Part shown: piece by piece, positions 34,352 to 42,180 of the stretch
Layout: each line of letters starts with the position of its first letter
Position numbering within the stretch: position 1 is the first letter of the stretch
Source: Acetobacterium sp.
Lineage (GTDB): Bacteria; Bacillota; Clostridia; Eubacteriales; Eubacteriaceae
Assembly (NCBI RefSeq): GCF_030652775.1
Contig: NZ_JAUSPS010000052.1
Location: 124,001-188,000, forward strand
Reading direction: 5' to 3'
Length of the DNA stretch: 64,000 nt
Position numbers and translations under genes: made by a program
The notes under the pieces: model-generated
What the model was told of the DNA's origin: nothing
The model's input: only the letters and a program-made list of their open reading frames with translations
Database searches by the model: none

Positions 34352-35203
34352 TTAAATATAACTGTTGATTAAAGCCTGGATATCGCTTAAGGGAACGTGT
34401 TTATCGATCAGGGGAACGGTATCAAACAGTTCCGGCCGTTTTTCGGCGTAGGTTGGTGCCTGTTCCTGATAGAGGATGCCGATCGGGATGGTGTCGCCGA
34501 ATGCCATGGCTTTTTCAATGGCGGCCAGTTTATTGGTGGGATCATAGGCATCATCCAGGGGTTTAACCCGCTGTTTGTAATAGGCAAAAGTGTTAGTTTT
34601 GTTAAAGCTGACGCAGGGCTGAAGGATATCCACCAGAGCATAGCCCGGATGCCGGATGGCGGCAGTCATGATCTGGGCCAGATGAGTTTTGTCACCGGAA
34701 AAGGAACGAGCCACGAAGGTGGCACCGGCGGCAATGGCAATCAGCAGCGGATTAAAAGCAGCGCCCATATTGCAGGTGCTGGTTTTATGGGCCAGGTCGC
34801 AGGGATCAGAGGTGGGCGAGGGTTGACCCTTGGTCAGGCCATAGATCTGGTTGTCGTGGACAAAATGGGTGATATCCACATTACGACGGATATTGTGGAG
34901 AAAGTGATTCCCCCCTTCCCCATAGGAATCGCCATCGCCGGTATTGACAATCACCGTCAGGTCATCGTTGGCAATTTTAATGGCAACTGCGGCTGGTAGG
35001 GAACGGCCATGGAGACCGCTGAAGCCGTTGGCGGTGAGATACTGGTTCGTTTTAGCGGCCTGACCAATGCCACCGACCAGGACAACCTGATGGGGAGGCG
35101 TTTCCAGCTGGTTCAGAACTTCGGTGAGGGTTTCAAGAATGGAGAAATTACCGCAGCCAGGGCACCAGGCCGTTTCATAGGTGGTGAATGCTGGTTTGTT
35201 CAT
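34352..35203 (-). CDS. korB: 2-oxoacid:ferredoxin oxidoreductase, beta subunit (TPP)
   Basis: 283 aa. TPP-binding signature GDGDSYGEGGNHFLHNIRRN, and Fe-S cluster cysteines in WCPGCGNFSI and CDLAHK region. Pairs with the alpha subunit located directly upstream (1-base gap) to oxidise 2-oxoacids to acyl-CoA and reduced ferredoxin, or run reductively. Alpha/beta-only composition without a separate ferredoxin subunit matches two-subunit OFOR. I use korB as nearest family label; the true oxoacid could be 2-oxoglutarate or another. Confidence 0.9.
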   Translation of the reverse strand: MNKPAFTTYETAWCPGCGNFSILETLTEVLNQLETPPHQVVLVGGIGQAAKTNQYLTANGFSGLHGRSLPAAVAIKIANDDLTVIVNTGDGDSYGEGGNHFLHNIRRNVDITHFVHDNQIYGLTKGQPSPTSDPCDLAHKTSTCNMGAAFNPLLIAIAAGATFVARSFSGDKTHLAQIMTAAIRHPGYALVDILQPCVSFNKTNTFAYYKQRVKPLDDAYDPTNKLAAIEKAMAFGDTIPIGILYQEQAPTYAEKRPELFDTVPLIDKHVPLSDIQALINSYI

Positions 35204-35204
35204 A

Positions 35205-36881
35205 TTAGAAACCTCCTTTAAGATTTTTGATGCCGGTTAGAATATCATCCACTGATAACTGGCGACCATCATATTTGAGAATGCTGTGTTTACAACAGAT
35301 CAGGGTTTCCTCCCGGATCAGTGCAGCCAGCTGGCCAGTGGCATTTTGTTCGACATTGATTATATCCACCACCTGATCGGCAAAATGCTGGAGTCGTTCA
35401 GTGGGCAGGGGGTAGATATCCCCGAAAATCAGGGCACCGTAATTTTGTTGTTCCTGATTGAGGATGTCAACTGCTTCTTTTATGGCGCCGCTGGTGGAGC
35501 CGAAGCCGATCAGTAAGGACTGACAGTGATCAGCGCCCCAGAACTCCGGCTCAAGCAGTTCTGCTTTCAGTCCTTCGAGTTTGTTCATCCGCTTTTCGAC
35601 CATCTGATTGCGGAGGCTGGCGGATTCAGTAATCTGCCCCCATTCATCATGCTCGTCGCTGTCGACCCGCACCAAGGCTTGGGATTTGCCCGGGATGCTC
35701 AGCGGCGAGATGCCGTTTTCGGTGAGGGCGTAGCGTTGATAGGGCTGATCCGGAGTTGTTGCCGGTGGCTCTGGTTCGTTGAAGTGGACAATTTCACTGG
35801 CATCAAGAATCGGGATGGTGGTGGTGGAATCAGCCAGATATTGATCACTTAAAAGGATCACCGGGAGCTGGTATTTTTTTGCCAGAGCCAGGCTCCTGGC
35901 TGTCTGGTAGAAACAATCAGCATGATCCCGTAGGGCAATGACCATCCGCGGAAATTCCCCCTGAGATGCGGAAATGACAAATTTCAGATCACTTTGTTCA
36001 GTCCGGGTAGGAAAGCCGGTGGCTGGTCCGGGGCGTTGGACGTCCACGGTGACCAGCGGAATTTCGGCAATACCGGTAAAGCCCAGGGCTTCCACCATCA
36101 GTGAAAAGCCCCCGCCAGAAGTACCGGTCATGGCGGGGGCTCCGGCATACGAAGCTCCAATGGCCATGTTAATGGCGGCAATTTCGTCCTCGGCCTGCTC
36201 CACAGCAATGGCCATGGTGCGGCTGTGGGCGTTAAAAAAGTCCAACAGGCTGGTTGATGGGGACATCGGATAGGCTGAATAAAAACGTAGGCCGGCAGCA
36301 ACGGCCCCTAAGCCAATGGCAGTATTTCCTGATACCAGCAGGTGTTCGGAAGTTTGAGTAAGGGGAAAGTCGTAATTTGAGTCCACTAAATCGTAGCCCA
36401 TTTTGAGGGCCGATATGTTGATCTCGGCTAGGTCAGCCCGGAGATCGGCCTTGATAATATCGGCAGTGTGATCAAGGGGGATATTAAAGAGTTTAAGCAG
36501 GGCTCCGGTAGCCACACTGCTGATCACTTTGGAGTTGCCAAGCTTGGTGGCGATCGCTTTAAGTGGCAATTTGATGGCCCGGAAATCGTCAATTGACAAT
36601 GACTCATCACACAAAATAAAACCATCATAAGAAAGCTGGGGCTGGTGCTCTTGATAGGTTGTTTCATCGATGGCAAAAATACCATCCAGGGTATCCCGAT
36701 GGGCGTGAAGGGGTTGATTACCAAATCGTATTTGGGTAAAATTATGGCCACCTCGAACCCGGGACATAAAATCACGGATTGTAAAAAGATGACAACCCGA
36801 TTGTTTCAGCATTTTTTCTAGAAGACCGGACATTGTTTCAATACCGTCTCCGGCGGCTCCGCCTAAAAGTAGGTTATACAA
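35205..36881 (-). CDS. korA: 2-oxoacid:ferredoxin oxidoreductase, fused gamma-alpha subunit
   Basis: 558 aa. Residues about 1-180 are the gamma domain (LLLGGAAGDGIETM, SRVRGGHNFTQIR), and about 185-558 the alpha domain (GNTAIGLGAVAAGLRFYSAYPMSPS, EQAEDEIAAINMAIGASYAG, TSGGGFSLMVEALG). Probable start is TTG at 36881 because GGAGG falls 8 bases before it; a TTG at 36899 would place that site inside the gene. Transcribed divergently from the SRP RNA. Confidence 0.9.
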   Translation of the reverse strand: MYNLLLGGAAGDGIETMSGLLEKMLKQSGCHLFTIRDFMSRVRGGHNFTQIRFGNQPLHAHRDTLDGIFAIDETTYQEHQPQLSYDGFILCDESLSIDDFRAIKLPLKAIATKLGNSKVISSVATGALLKLFNIPLDHTADIIKADLRADLAEINISALKMGYDLVDSNYDFPLTQTSEHLLVSGNTAIGLGAVAAGLRFYSAYPMSPSTSLLDFFNAHSRTMAIAVEQAEDEIAAINMAIGASYAGAPAMTGTSGGGFSLMVEALGFTGIAEIPLVTVDVQRPGPATGFPTRTEQSDLKFVISASQGEFPRMVIALRDHADCFYQTARSLALAKKYQLPVILLSDQYLADSTTTIPILDASEIVHFNEPEPPATTPDQPYQRYALTENGISPLSIPGKSQALVRVDSDEHDEWGQITESASLRNQMVEKRMNKLEGLKAELLEPEFWGADHCQSLLIGFGSTSGAIKEAVDILNQEQQNYGALIFGDIYPLPTERLQHFADQVVDIINVEQNATGQLAALIREETLICCKHSILKYDGRQLSVDDILTGIKNLKGGF

Positions 36882-36985
36882 AGTGTACCCTCCAATCAAA
36901 TATAATAGCCAATGACAAACATGGCTTAGTTAATATTTACCCAAATTATTGCAATTCTCATCTTTCTTAAAGAAATTATTTTTTC

Positions 36986-37014
36986 TTGTCAATTATAAAT
37001 TAATAAGCTATAAT
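36986..37014 (+). promoter_or_regulatory. SRP RNA promoter
   Basis: TTGTCA (36986-36991), 17-base spacer, TATAAT (37009-37014), 7 bases before the RNA. Confidence 0.9.
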
Positions 37015-37020
37015 AACTAG

Positions 37021-37288
37021 GTCGTGCTAGACGGAGAGTTAGCGGTGCTTTGTAACCTGCAATCCGCTGTAGCAGGGTTGAATTCCCCATCGAGGCGCCA
37101 AGGTTTGAGGTCAGCCAGAGGAAAGTGGCGTTGAGAGTTGGACCCTTCGCAATAGAAACTTATGAACCCCGTCAGGTCAGGAATGAAGCAGCGGTAAGTA
37201 AGACCTTCTATGTGCCGGAGGATCATCTGATTTGAGCTAACTGCCTGTGTAACGCTTGGAAGTTGGTAGTCGAAATGGGGTGCACGAC
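37021..37288 (+). ncRNA. ffs: Signal recognition particle RNA, long Bacillus type
   Basis: Ends pair perfectly (GTCGTGC at 37021 with GCACGAC at 37282). The conserved domain IV reads CCCCGTCAGGTCAGGAATGAAGCAGCGG, given here in short pieces: GTCAGGTCAGGAA then TGAAGCAGCGG, at about 37169-37196. The 5' part (GCTAGACGGAGAGTTAGCGG..., AATCCGC) is the Alu domain of the 270-base Gram-positive form. The GGAA tetraloop is kept but closed by A-U instead of C-G. Confidence 0.96.
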
Positions 37289-37290
37289 AA

Positions 37291-37339
37291 AAAAAGTCTA
37301 TTTAATGCCAGACGGAGTTTGGCATTAAATAGACTTTTT
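37291..37339 (+). terminator. SRP RNA terminator
   Basis: About 20-pair stem AAAAAGTCTATTTAATGCCA with its complement ending in TTTTT, 9-base loop, two bases after the RNA. Confidence 0.95.
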
Positions 37340-37421
37340 GCATTGGTGTAAAATTATGATACTTAATGGTCATCATGGAATAAAAATTAGGGATAACCTA
37401 TATTTCAATAATTATTATTGC

Positions 37422-37446
37422 TATAATAAAACGAAAGCGTTTATGA
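37422..37446 (+). promoter_or_regulatory. -10 box and cre-like site upstream of the Fe-ADH
   Basis: TATAAT (37422-37427) followed by ACGAAAGCGTTTATGA (37431-37446), whose core GAAAGCGTTT matches the CcpA catabolite-responsive element, one base off at each flank. Its place over the transcription start would suit repression by a preferred sugar; a PTS glucose-type permease is in this window. Confidence 0.45.
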
Positions 37447-37499
37447 GCGTGTTTCCGTATCGACGGATCGAATAAAATTTAGAATGTGAGGAAAAACCC

Positions 37500-38639
37500 A
37501 TGCGATTTTTTCAAGTGAAGCCAGCAATTTATTATGGGGAAGGTTCCCTGAAACAAATTGAGAAACATAATTTCAAAAATGTCTGTATAGCCACCGACCA
37601 GGGGATGGTCAAGTTTGGCTTGTTAAAAAAATTAACCGATGAACTGGATGCTAAAGGCGTTACCTATCACGTTTTTGCCGATATTGAGTCCGATCCGTCC
37701 ACCGAAATTGTGGAAAAAGGGTTGATGCATATTATTATGAACAAGCCGGATGCCCTGATTGCCATCGGCGGCGGTTCGGTAATTGATGCGGCTAAGGCGA
37801 TAATTTTCTATTGCGTCAATTTCAAACGGATTTTCTTTGAAGATCGCTATGTTCATAAGCCAATGTTTATTGCCATTCCGACGACCGCTGGAACCGGCTC
37901 TGAGGTAACTGAATATGCGGTTATCACGGATAAACAAAAGAATACCAAAATTCCTTTAACCGATATCCTGATGATGCCGGATGAAGCCATCCTTGATCCC
38001 CAACTGATTGAAAGTGTCCCAGCCGGCGCTACAGCAGCCACCGGAATGGATGTTATGACCCATGCCATCGAAGCCTTTATTTCCACTCAGAACAATCCTT
38101 TTGCCCGGTGTTATGCCAACAAGGCGGTAGAGCTGGTATTTCGCAGCCTTTACCCCAGTTATGTCAATGGCTCGGATCTGGAAGCCAAGGGCAGCATGCA
38201 GATTGCCTCCTGTATGGCCGGGATCGCTTTTAACAGTGCCGGTCTGGGAATTACCCACAGTATTGCCCATGCCTTCGGAGCGATTTTCCACCTGCCCCAC
38301 GGACTGGCCAATGCCATTGTCTTGCCCTATGTGATTAAATTTAACGGTCAGGACGACAAGGTTCAGCATCAGTATGCCCGACTGTTAAGCGGTTCTGGCA
38401 TTTTGAACGTCTCCGGCAATGCGACCGAAACCCTATACAACAGTGTAGTCGCCCTTAGTGCGTCATTAAATATCCCGGTTTCGCTAAAGGTTTTCGGGGT
38501 TTCCGAGGCAGATTATCTGGGCGCCCGGGATGAAATGCTGGACAAAGCCATGAATGATATCTGTACCACCACCAACCCGGTGGCCGTAACCCGCGAAAAG
38601 CTTAAAGGTGTGATGGATCAGGCCTACTACGGCGTCTAA
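37500..38639 (+). CDS. Iron-containing alcohol dehydrogenase (PduQ/EutG-like)
   Basis: 379 aa. IAIGGGSVIDAAKAII, IPTTAGTGSEVTEYAV, and metal-binding TGMDVMTHAIEAF, HSIAHAFGAIFHLPHGLANAI. Resembles short-chain 1-propanol/ethanol dehydrogenases (PduQ/EutG group). GAGGAAAAA precedes the ATG. Single gene with a terminator. Distinct from the longer Fe-ADH at 32127-33362 and from the AdhE C-terminal domain, so three alcohol dehydrogenases share this window. Confidence 0.93.
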   Translation: MRFFQVKPAIYYGEGSLKQIEKHNFKNVCIATDQGMVKFGLLKKLTDELDAKGVTYHVFADIESDPSTEIVEKGLMHIIMNKPDALIAIGGGSVIDAAKAIIFYCVNFKRIFFEDRYVHKPMFIAIPTTAGTGSEVTEYAVITDKQKNTKIPLTDILMMPDEAILDPQLIESVPAGATAATGMDVMTHAIEAFISTQNNPFARCYANKAVELVFRSLYPSYVNGSDLEAKGSMQIASCMAGIAFNSAGLGITHSIAHAFGAIFHLPHGLANAIVLPYVIKFNGQDDKVQHQYARLLSGSGILNVSGNATETLYNSVVALSASLNIPVSLKVFGVSEADYLGARDEMLDKAMNDICTTTNPVAVTREKLKGVMDQAYYGV

Positions 38640-38674
38640 ATAAACAGTTTCAATTAAATTAAGAACAAAGAATT

Positions 38675-38720
38675 ACACCCGATAGAAGACCATAAAAGTC
38701 TTCAACCGGGTGTTTTTTTT
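38675..38720 (+). terminator. Terminator after the PduQ-like ADH
   Basis: ACACCCG / CGGGTGT with inner GAAGAC / GTCTTC, then eight T. Confidence 0.92.
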
Positions 38721-38744
38721 GATTGCGGCTATTTCGATAACGCA

Positions 38745-39605
38745 TCAAGCCTCAATCAGGGGGATGATTTTACTCAAAACAAAGGAATCGTCATCTTTAT
38801 AGGTGTAATAGCTTTTGATGGTGGGGGTGTTAAAATCCAATAATGGAATTGAGATTAGCGAGTGATCCTCAAGATATTGATAAATCAGACTTTTGGGCAA
38901 AAAACTGTAGCCGATACCGTCTAATAAAAAGGGGATCAGTTTACTGCTGTTATCAATTTCAAATTTAAATTGATGATGGGGTGGGAATAATTCGCGGATG
39001 AACAGCCCGACTTTCTGAAGGGCAAAATTGCAGAAAAGATAATCAAGTGCGATCAGATCTTTCTGCGCAATGCCACCGGCAAAAGCGGGATTGTTTTTGC
39101 TCGTCACCAGAATCAATTCATCTTCTTTAAAGGGCATACAGATATAGCCGTTTTTAGTAAAAGGAATATAGGTAAAGGCGATGTCGATTAAACCGTCCTG
39201 AAGAAATGAAAGCACCTCGAAGGAATGATTGATGACGATTCTGGTGGCGGTATTTAAATCATTGGATAACACCGAACGGATAATCGGATATAGATAATTT
39301 TCATAAATGGAATTGGTCGTCCCAAAACGAATCAGCTTGCGGCTGAAATCAGGGGTATTGATTTGTTCGATGGCACTTTCCTCGAGTTCCAGGAGACGTT
39401 TGGCGTAGCCTAAAAATAATTGCCCCTCGGCGGTTAAGGCAACCTTTTTTTTATCGCGGACAAACAACTGTTTGCCAAGCTCTTTTTCCAACTCATTGAT
39501 CCGGTTGGTGACGGTGGATTGGGCCACAAAAAGCAGTTTTGCGGTCTGGGTAAAATTTTTAGTGGATGATAGCTGAATGAATGTTTTTAAGTACTGGGTA
39601 TCCAT
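38745..39605 (-). CDS. LysR-family transcriptional regulator
   Basis: 286 aa from MDTQYLKTFIQLSSTKNFTQ. N-terminal winged helix (AKLLFVAQSTVTNRINELEKELG, residues about 18-40) and LysR effector domain (about 90-286). The ATG at 39605 has AGGAG 7 bases upstream; an earlier ATG at 39623 does not. Transcribed divergently from the methyltransferase gene across a shared 122-base region that holds a T-N11-A palindrome, so it probably controls itself and that gene. Confidence 0.93.
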   Translation of the reverse strand: MDTQYLKTFIQLSSTKNFTQTAKLLFVAQSTVTNRINELEKELGKQLFVRDKKKVALTAEGQLFLGYAKRLLELEESAIEQINTPDFSRKLIRFGTTNSIYENYLYPIIRSVLSNDLNTATRIVINHSFEVLSFLQDGLIDIAFTYIPFTKNGYICMPFKEDELILVTSKNNPAFAGGIAQKDLIALDYLFCNFALQKVGLFIRELFPPHHQFKFEIDNSSKLIPFLLDGIGYSFLPKSLIYQYLEDHSLISIPLLDFNTPTIKSYYTYKDDDSFVLSKIIPLIEA

Positions 39606-39631
39606 GAGAACTCCTGTAATCATAATTTCGA

Positions 39632-39646
39632 ATTGATAAGATCAAT
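39632..39646. promoter_or_regulatory. LysR-type operator (T-N11-A palindrome)
   Basis: ATTGAT-AAG-ATCAAT is a perfect inverted repeat including T-N11-A, located between the divergent LysR gene and the tam-like promoter. Confidence 0.65.
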
Positions 39647-39655
39647 AAGATCTAT

Positions 39656-39684
39656 TTCACAAATTATATAGTATCCGCTATAAT
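39656..39684 (+). promoter_or_regulatory. Promoter of the tam-like gene
   Basis: TTCACA (39656-39661), 17-base spacer, TATAAT (39679-39684), beginning 10 bases after the LysR palindrome. Confidence 0.7.
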
Positions 39685-39727
39685 AAAACAATCAATTAAA
39701 AAAAAGAATTTTCGGGAGGACAAAAAG

Positions 39728-40498
39728 ATGGAAGACTGGAATGTAACGCTGTATCGTCAATTTGAAAAAGAACGAGCACAACCTTCAGTGGATCTGGTAA
39801 ACAGAATCGAAGGGGATTCATTTAAACGGATAATCGATATTGGCTGTGGATCGGGAATGAGTACCCTGCCTTTACGAAATCGATTCAAAGAAGCGGAAAT
39901 TCTGGGTGCCGATTCGTCGCCATCAATGTTAATACAAGCAAGAGAAACCCTTAAGGAGGTAACCTGGCTGGAACGAGATTGCAGCAAACCGCTGAAAGAT
40001 TTAGGGAAATTTGATCTGGTTTTTTCGAATGCGGCCCTGCAATGGTTTGAAGATCAGGCAAAAGTGATCAGGAATTTAAGTGAAATTCTGATGCCGGCAG
40101 GAATATTGGCGGTTCAGATACCCTATTTCTCGGCCATGACCATTGCCGGATGCATTGCCGAAGCAGTAAAGACCTATGATGGGGAGATTTTCAAGGGCAT
40201 TGAAAAAGATTTGTTTAGATCTTATTCTCCAGGATTTTATTACAATGAATTGACAAATCATTTTTCAAGGATTGAATTGTGGCAAACAAATTATTTTCAT
40301 ATTATGAATACGCATGAAGACATTTTGCAATTCTGTATGAGTACGGGGCTAAGACCCTATGCAAATCGATTTGCGGCGTCGCAGAAGGCGGAATTCTATA
40401 AAAAAGTATTGCAGGAAATTAAAAAAGGGTATAATGTTCAAAAAAACGGTAAGATTCTATTTGAGTTCAAGCGGATTTTTTTCATTTCGACAAAATAG
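39728..40498 (+). CDS. tam: Trans-aconitate 2-methyltransferase-like SAM methyltransferase
   Basis: 256 aa class I methyltransferase. IIDIGCGSGMSTLPL (SAM motif I, residues about 37-51), LGADSSPSMLIQA, FDLVFSNAALQWF and the N-terminal WNVTLYRQFEKERAQP, which matches Tam/BioC-like proteins with early YxxFexxRxxP. Tam esterifies trans-aconitate, a spoiled aconitase side product; substrate here is inferred from similarity. GGGAGGA precedes the ATG. Likely target of the divergent LysR regulator. Confidence 0.85.
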   Translation: MEDWNVTLYRQFEKERAQPSVDLVNRIEGDSFKRIIDIGCGSGMSTLPLRNRFKEAEILGADSSPSMLIQARETLKEVTWLERDCSKPLKDLGKFDLVFSNAALQWFEDQAKVIRNLSEILMPAGILAVQIPYFSAMTIAGCIAEAVKTYDGEIFKGIEKDLFRSYSPGFYYNELTNHFSRIELWQTNYFHIMNTHEDILQFCMSTGLRPYANRFAASQKAEFYKKVLQEIKKGYNVQKNGKILFEFKRIFFISTK

Positions 40499-40638
40499 TG
40501 CAATGATGGTGAACGGATACGAAAGTTAAAAATAAAAAGTGTTTTAACATCAAGATCGGTCGGGGCTTGGCACAATCAAGAAGAATGAACTAAAGTTTGG
40601 CGTTGCCGAAAAAGACAACTGGAAATGAGGAAAAAGAG

Positions 40639-41118
40639 ATGATAATGACATTAGTTTTTTATGGACTGGCAGCCATCGGATTAATATTTTCCTTTGTGAA
40701 AAGCAGGGAAAATACCATCCTGGCATTGAAAAAGGCGTGGAAAGCCTTCGCCAATATAATGCCTCAATTTTTGGGGATCATTCTTTTTATCGGGATCCTG
40801 CTCAACATTCTTTCAGCACAGCAGATTTCCCAGCTGATTGGAGCGGATTCCGGCTGGGTTGGGGTTTTGATTGCCGCTGTTATCGGTTCGGTTACCCTGA
40901 TCCCGGGTTTTGTCGCATTCCCGTTGGCGGCTGCGCTTTTGGAAAATGGTGCCGGAATGATGCAGATTGGGGCTTTTGTATCGAGCCTGATGATGGTGGG
41001 GGTTGTGACCATGCCCATGGAGTTTCTTTATTTCGGTAAAAAAGCAACAATTTTAAGAAATGGAATGGGCTTTGTTTTTTCAATTTTGGTTGCGATTGTG
41101 ATGGGGGTGTTGCTATGA
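40639..41118 (+). CDS. Small permease half (DUF318/ArsP-like), protein 1
   Basis: 159 aa, about five membrane helices. Core WKAFANIMPQFLGIILFIGILLNIL and the repeated loop IPGFVAFPLAAALLENGAG resemble half of the ArsP/YraQ permease fold. Start at 40639 after GAGGAAAAAGAG; a longer frame to 40597 has no ribosome site. Four-base ATGA overlap with the next gene shows the two halves are made together. Confidence 0.8.
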   Translation: MIMTLVFYGLAAIGLIFSFVKSRENTILALKKAWKAFANIMPQFLGIILFIGILLNILSAQQISQLIGADSGWVGVLIAAVIGSVTLIPGFVAFPLAAALLENGAGMMQIGAFVSSLMMVGVVTMPMEFLYFGKKATILRNGMGFVFSILVAIVMGVLL

Positions 41119-41669
41119 TGAACAAGAAAAGCATCGAAATGTTGAAACGCTACCGTTTTCTCAGTGTGATGATTCTTGTCACACTGATTATCTTGGTAGT
41201 TAAACCAGCTTTGGGGATAAAGATTTATGGAGCTGCGCTGGAAAACATTTTAGGGATGTTAGGCGTGCTGCCACCAATCTTTATTTTAATTGGATTATTG
41301 GATGTCTGGGTTAAAAAGGAAACGATGGTAAAATATATGGGAAAAGACTCCGGATTAGTAGGCATACTGTTAGGCTTTTTTCTCGGATCAGCCGCAGCAG
41401 GTCCGCTTTACGGCGCTTTTCCGGTAGCGGGTGTGTTTCTTAATAAGGGCAGCCGACTGGCCAACGTATGGATTATTGTTGGAGCCTGGGCCTCAATGAA
41501 AATACCGCTATTATTATTTGAAGTATCGTCCTTAGGAATCAAATTTACCCTGATTCGTTTTATTATGGATGTTTTTGGGGTGCTGTTTATTGCTTTTGCG
41601 ATGGAAAAAATCCTCACCGATGATGATGAGCATCAAATTTATGAACTGGCAAGAAAGATGAATCAATAA
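41115..41669 (+). CDS. Small permease half (DUF318/ArsP-like), protein 2
   Basis: 184 aa, related to its neighbour: PPIFILIGLLDVWVKKETMVKYMGKDSG and GPLYGAFPVAGVFLNKGS repeat the same half-permease motifs (helix, GKDSG/GADSG turn, loop with FPVA/FPLA). The two probably form a heterodimeric transporter. Substrate unknown; ArsP relatives move organoarsenicals but no arsenic genes are near. Confidence 0.8.
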   Translation: MMNKKSIEMLKRYRFLSVMILVTLIILVVKPALGIKIYGAALENILGMLGVLPPIFILIGLLDVWVKKETMVKYMGKDSGLVGILLGFFLGSAAAGPLYGAFPVAGVFLNKGSRLANVWIIVGAWASMKIPLLLFEVSSLGIKFTLIRFIMDVFGVLFIAFAMEKILTDDDEHQIYELARKMNQ

Positions 41670-41693
41670 GCTACCGCTGCTCCGTGGCGTAAA

Positions 41694-41725
41694 AAAGACA
41701 CCGTTCATTGATGAACGGTGTCTTT
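41694..41725. terminator. Bidirectional terminator, permease pair / DUF4190-like gene
   Basis: Perfect 15-pair stem AAAGACACCGTTCAT / ATGAACGGTGTCTTT with TG between, A and T rich flanks. Confidence 0.92.
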
Positions 41726-41762
41726 CAATTTAGTGGTAAATATTGCGTAAAAATTAATAAAA

Positions 41763-42068
41763 TTACATTGCTGCGGCTAAGCCAATCAGTGCAATAAATG
41801 CGATGATTGCCAGAACGGTAAAGACGATGTTGATAATAATCAGAACTAGACCGATTGTTTTTCCGGTCTTTGCTTTTTTATTATCCGGATCAGCAGCGAA
41901 TTCTTTTTTGCCGTAAATAAAAGCCATGATCGCAGTAACTAGACCGGCCAGGCTGACAATTCCGGCGATGGTACCCAGACCAACCGCACTTAAAATGATG
42001 TTGACGCCAATACAGATTAAAGAAATAATGCCAAAGGTGAACCCCTTCATGCCATCTTCAAAACTCAT
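41763..42068 (-). CDS. Small membrane protein, DUF4190-like
   Basis: 101 aa. Three hydrophobic segments (about 9-30, 33-52, 72-100) separated by a charged loop GKKEFAADPDNKKAKTGK, the layout of DUF4190 proteins, in which a KxxGKxxG turn joins helices. Function unknown. GGAGTTATT precedes the start. Single gene. Confidence 0.82.
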   Translation of the reverse strand: MSFEDGMKGFTFGIISLICIGVNIILSAVGLGTIAGIVSLAGLVTAIMAFIYGKKEFAADPDNKKAKTGKTIGLVLIIINIVFTVLAIIAFIALIGLAAAM

Positions 42069-42180
42069 AATAATAACTCCTTCCCTATTTCAAATTTTAT
42101 AGCTTAATTATACCCGATTATTGAGAAGAATAACGATTATTTTTTTGAAGAATAGATAAATTTACGTAAAAAGGGATATT

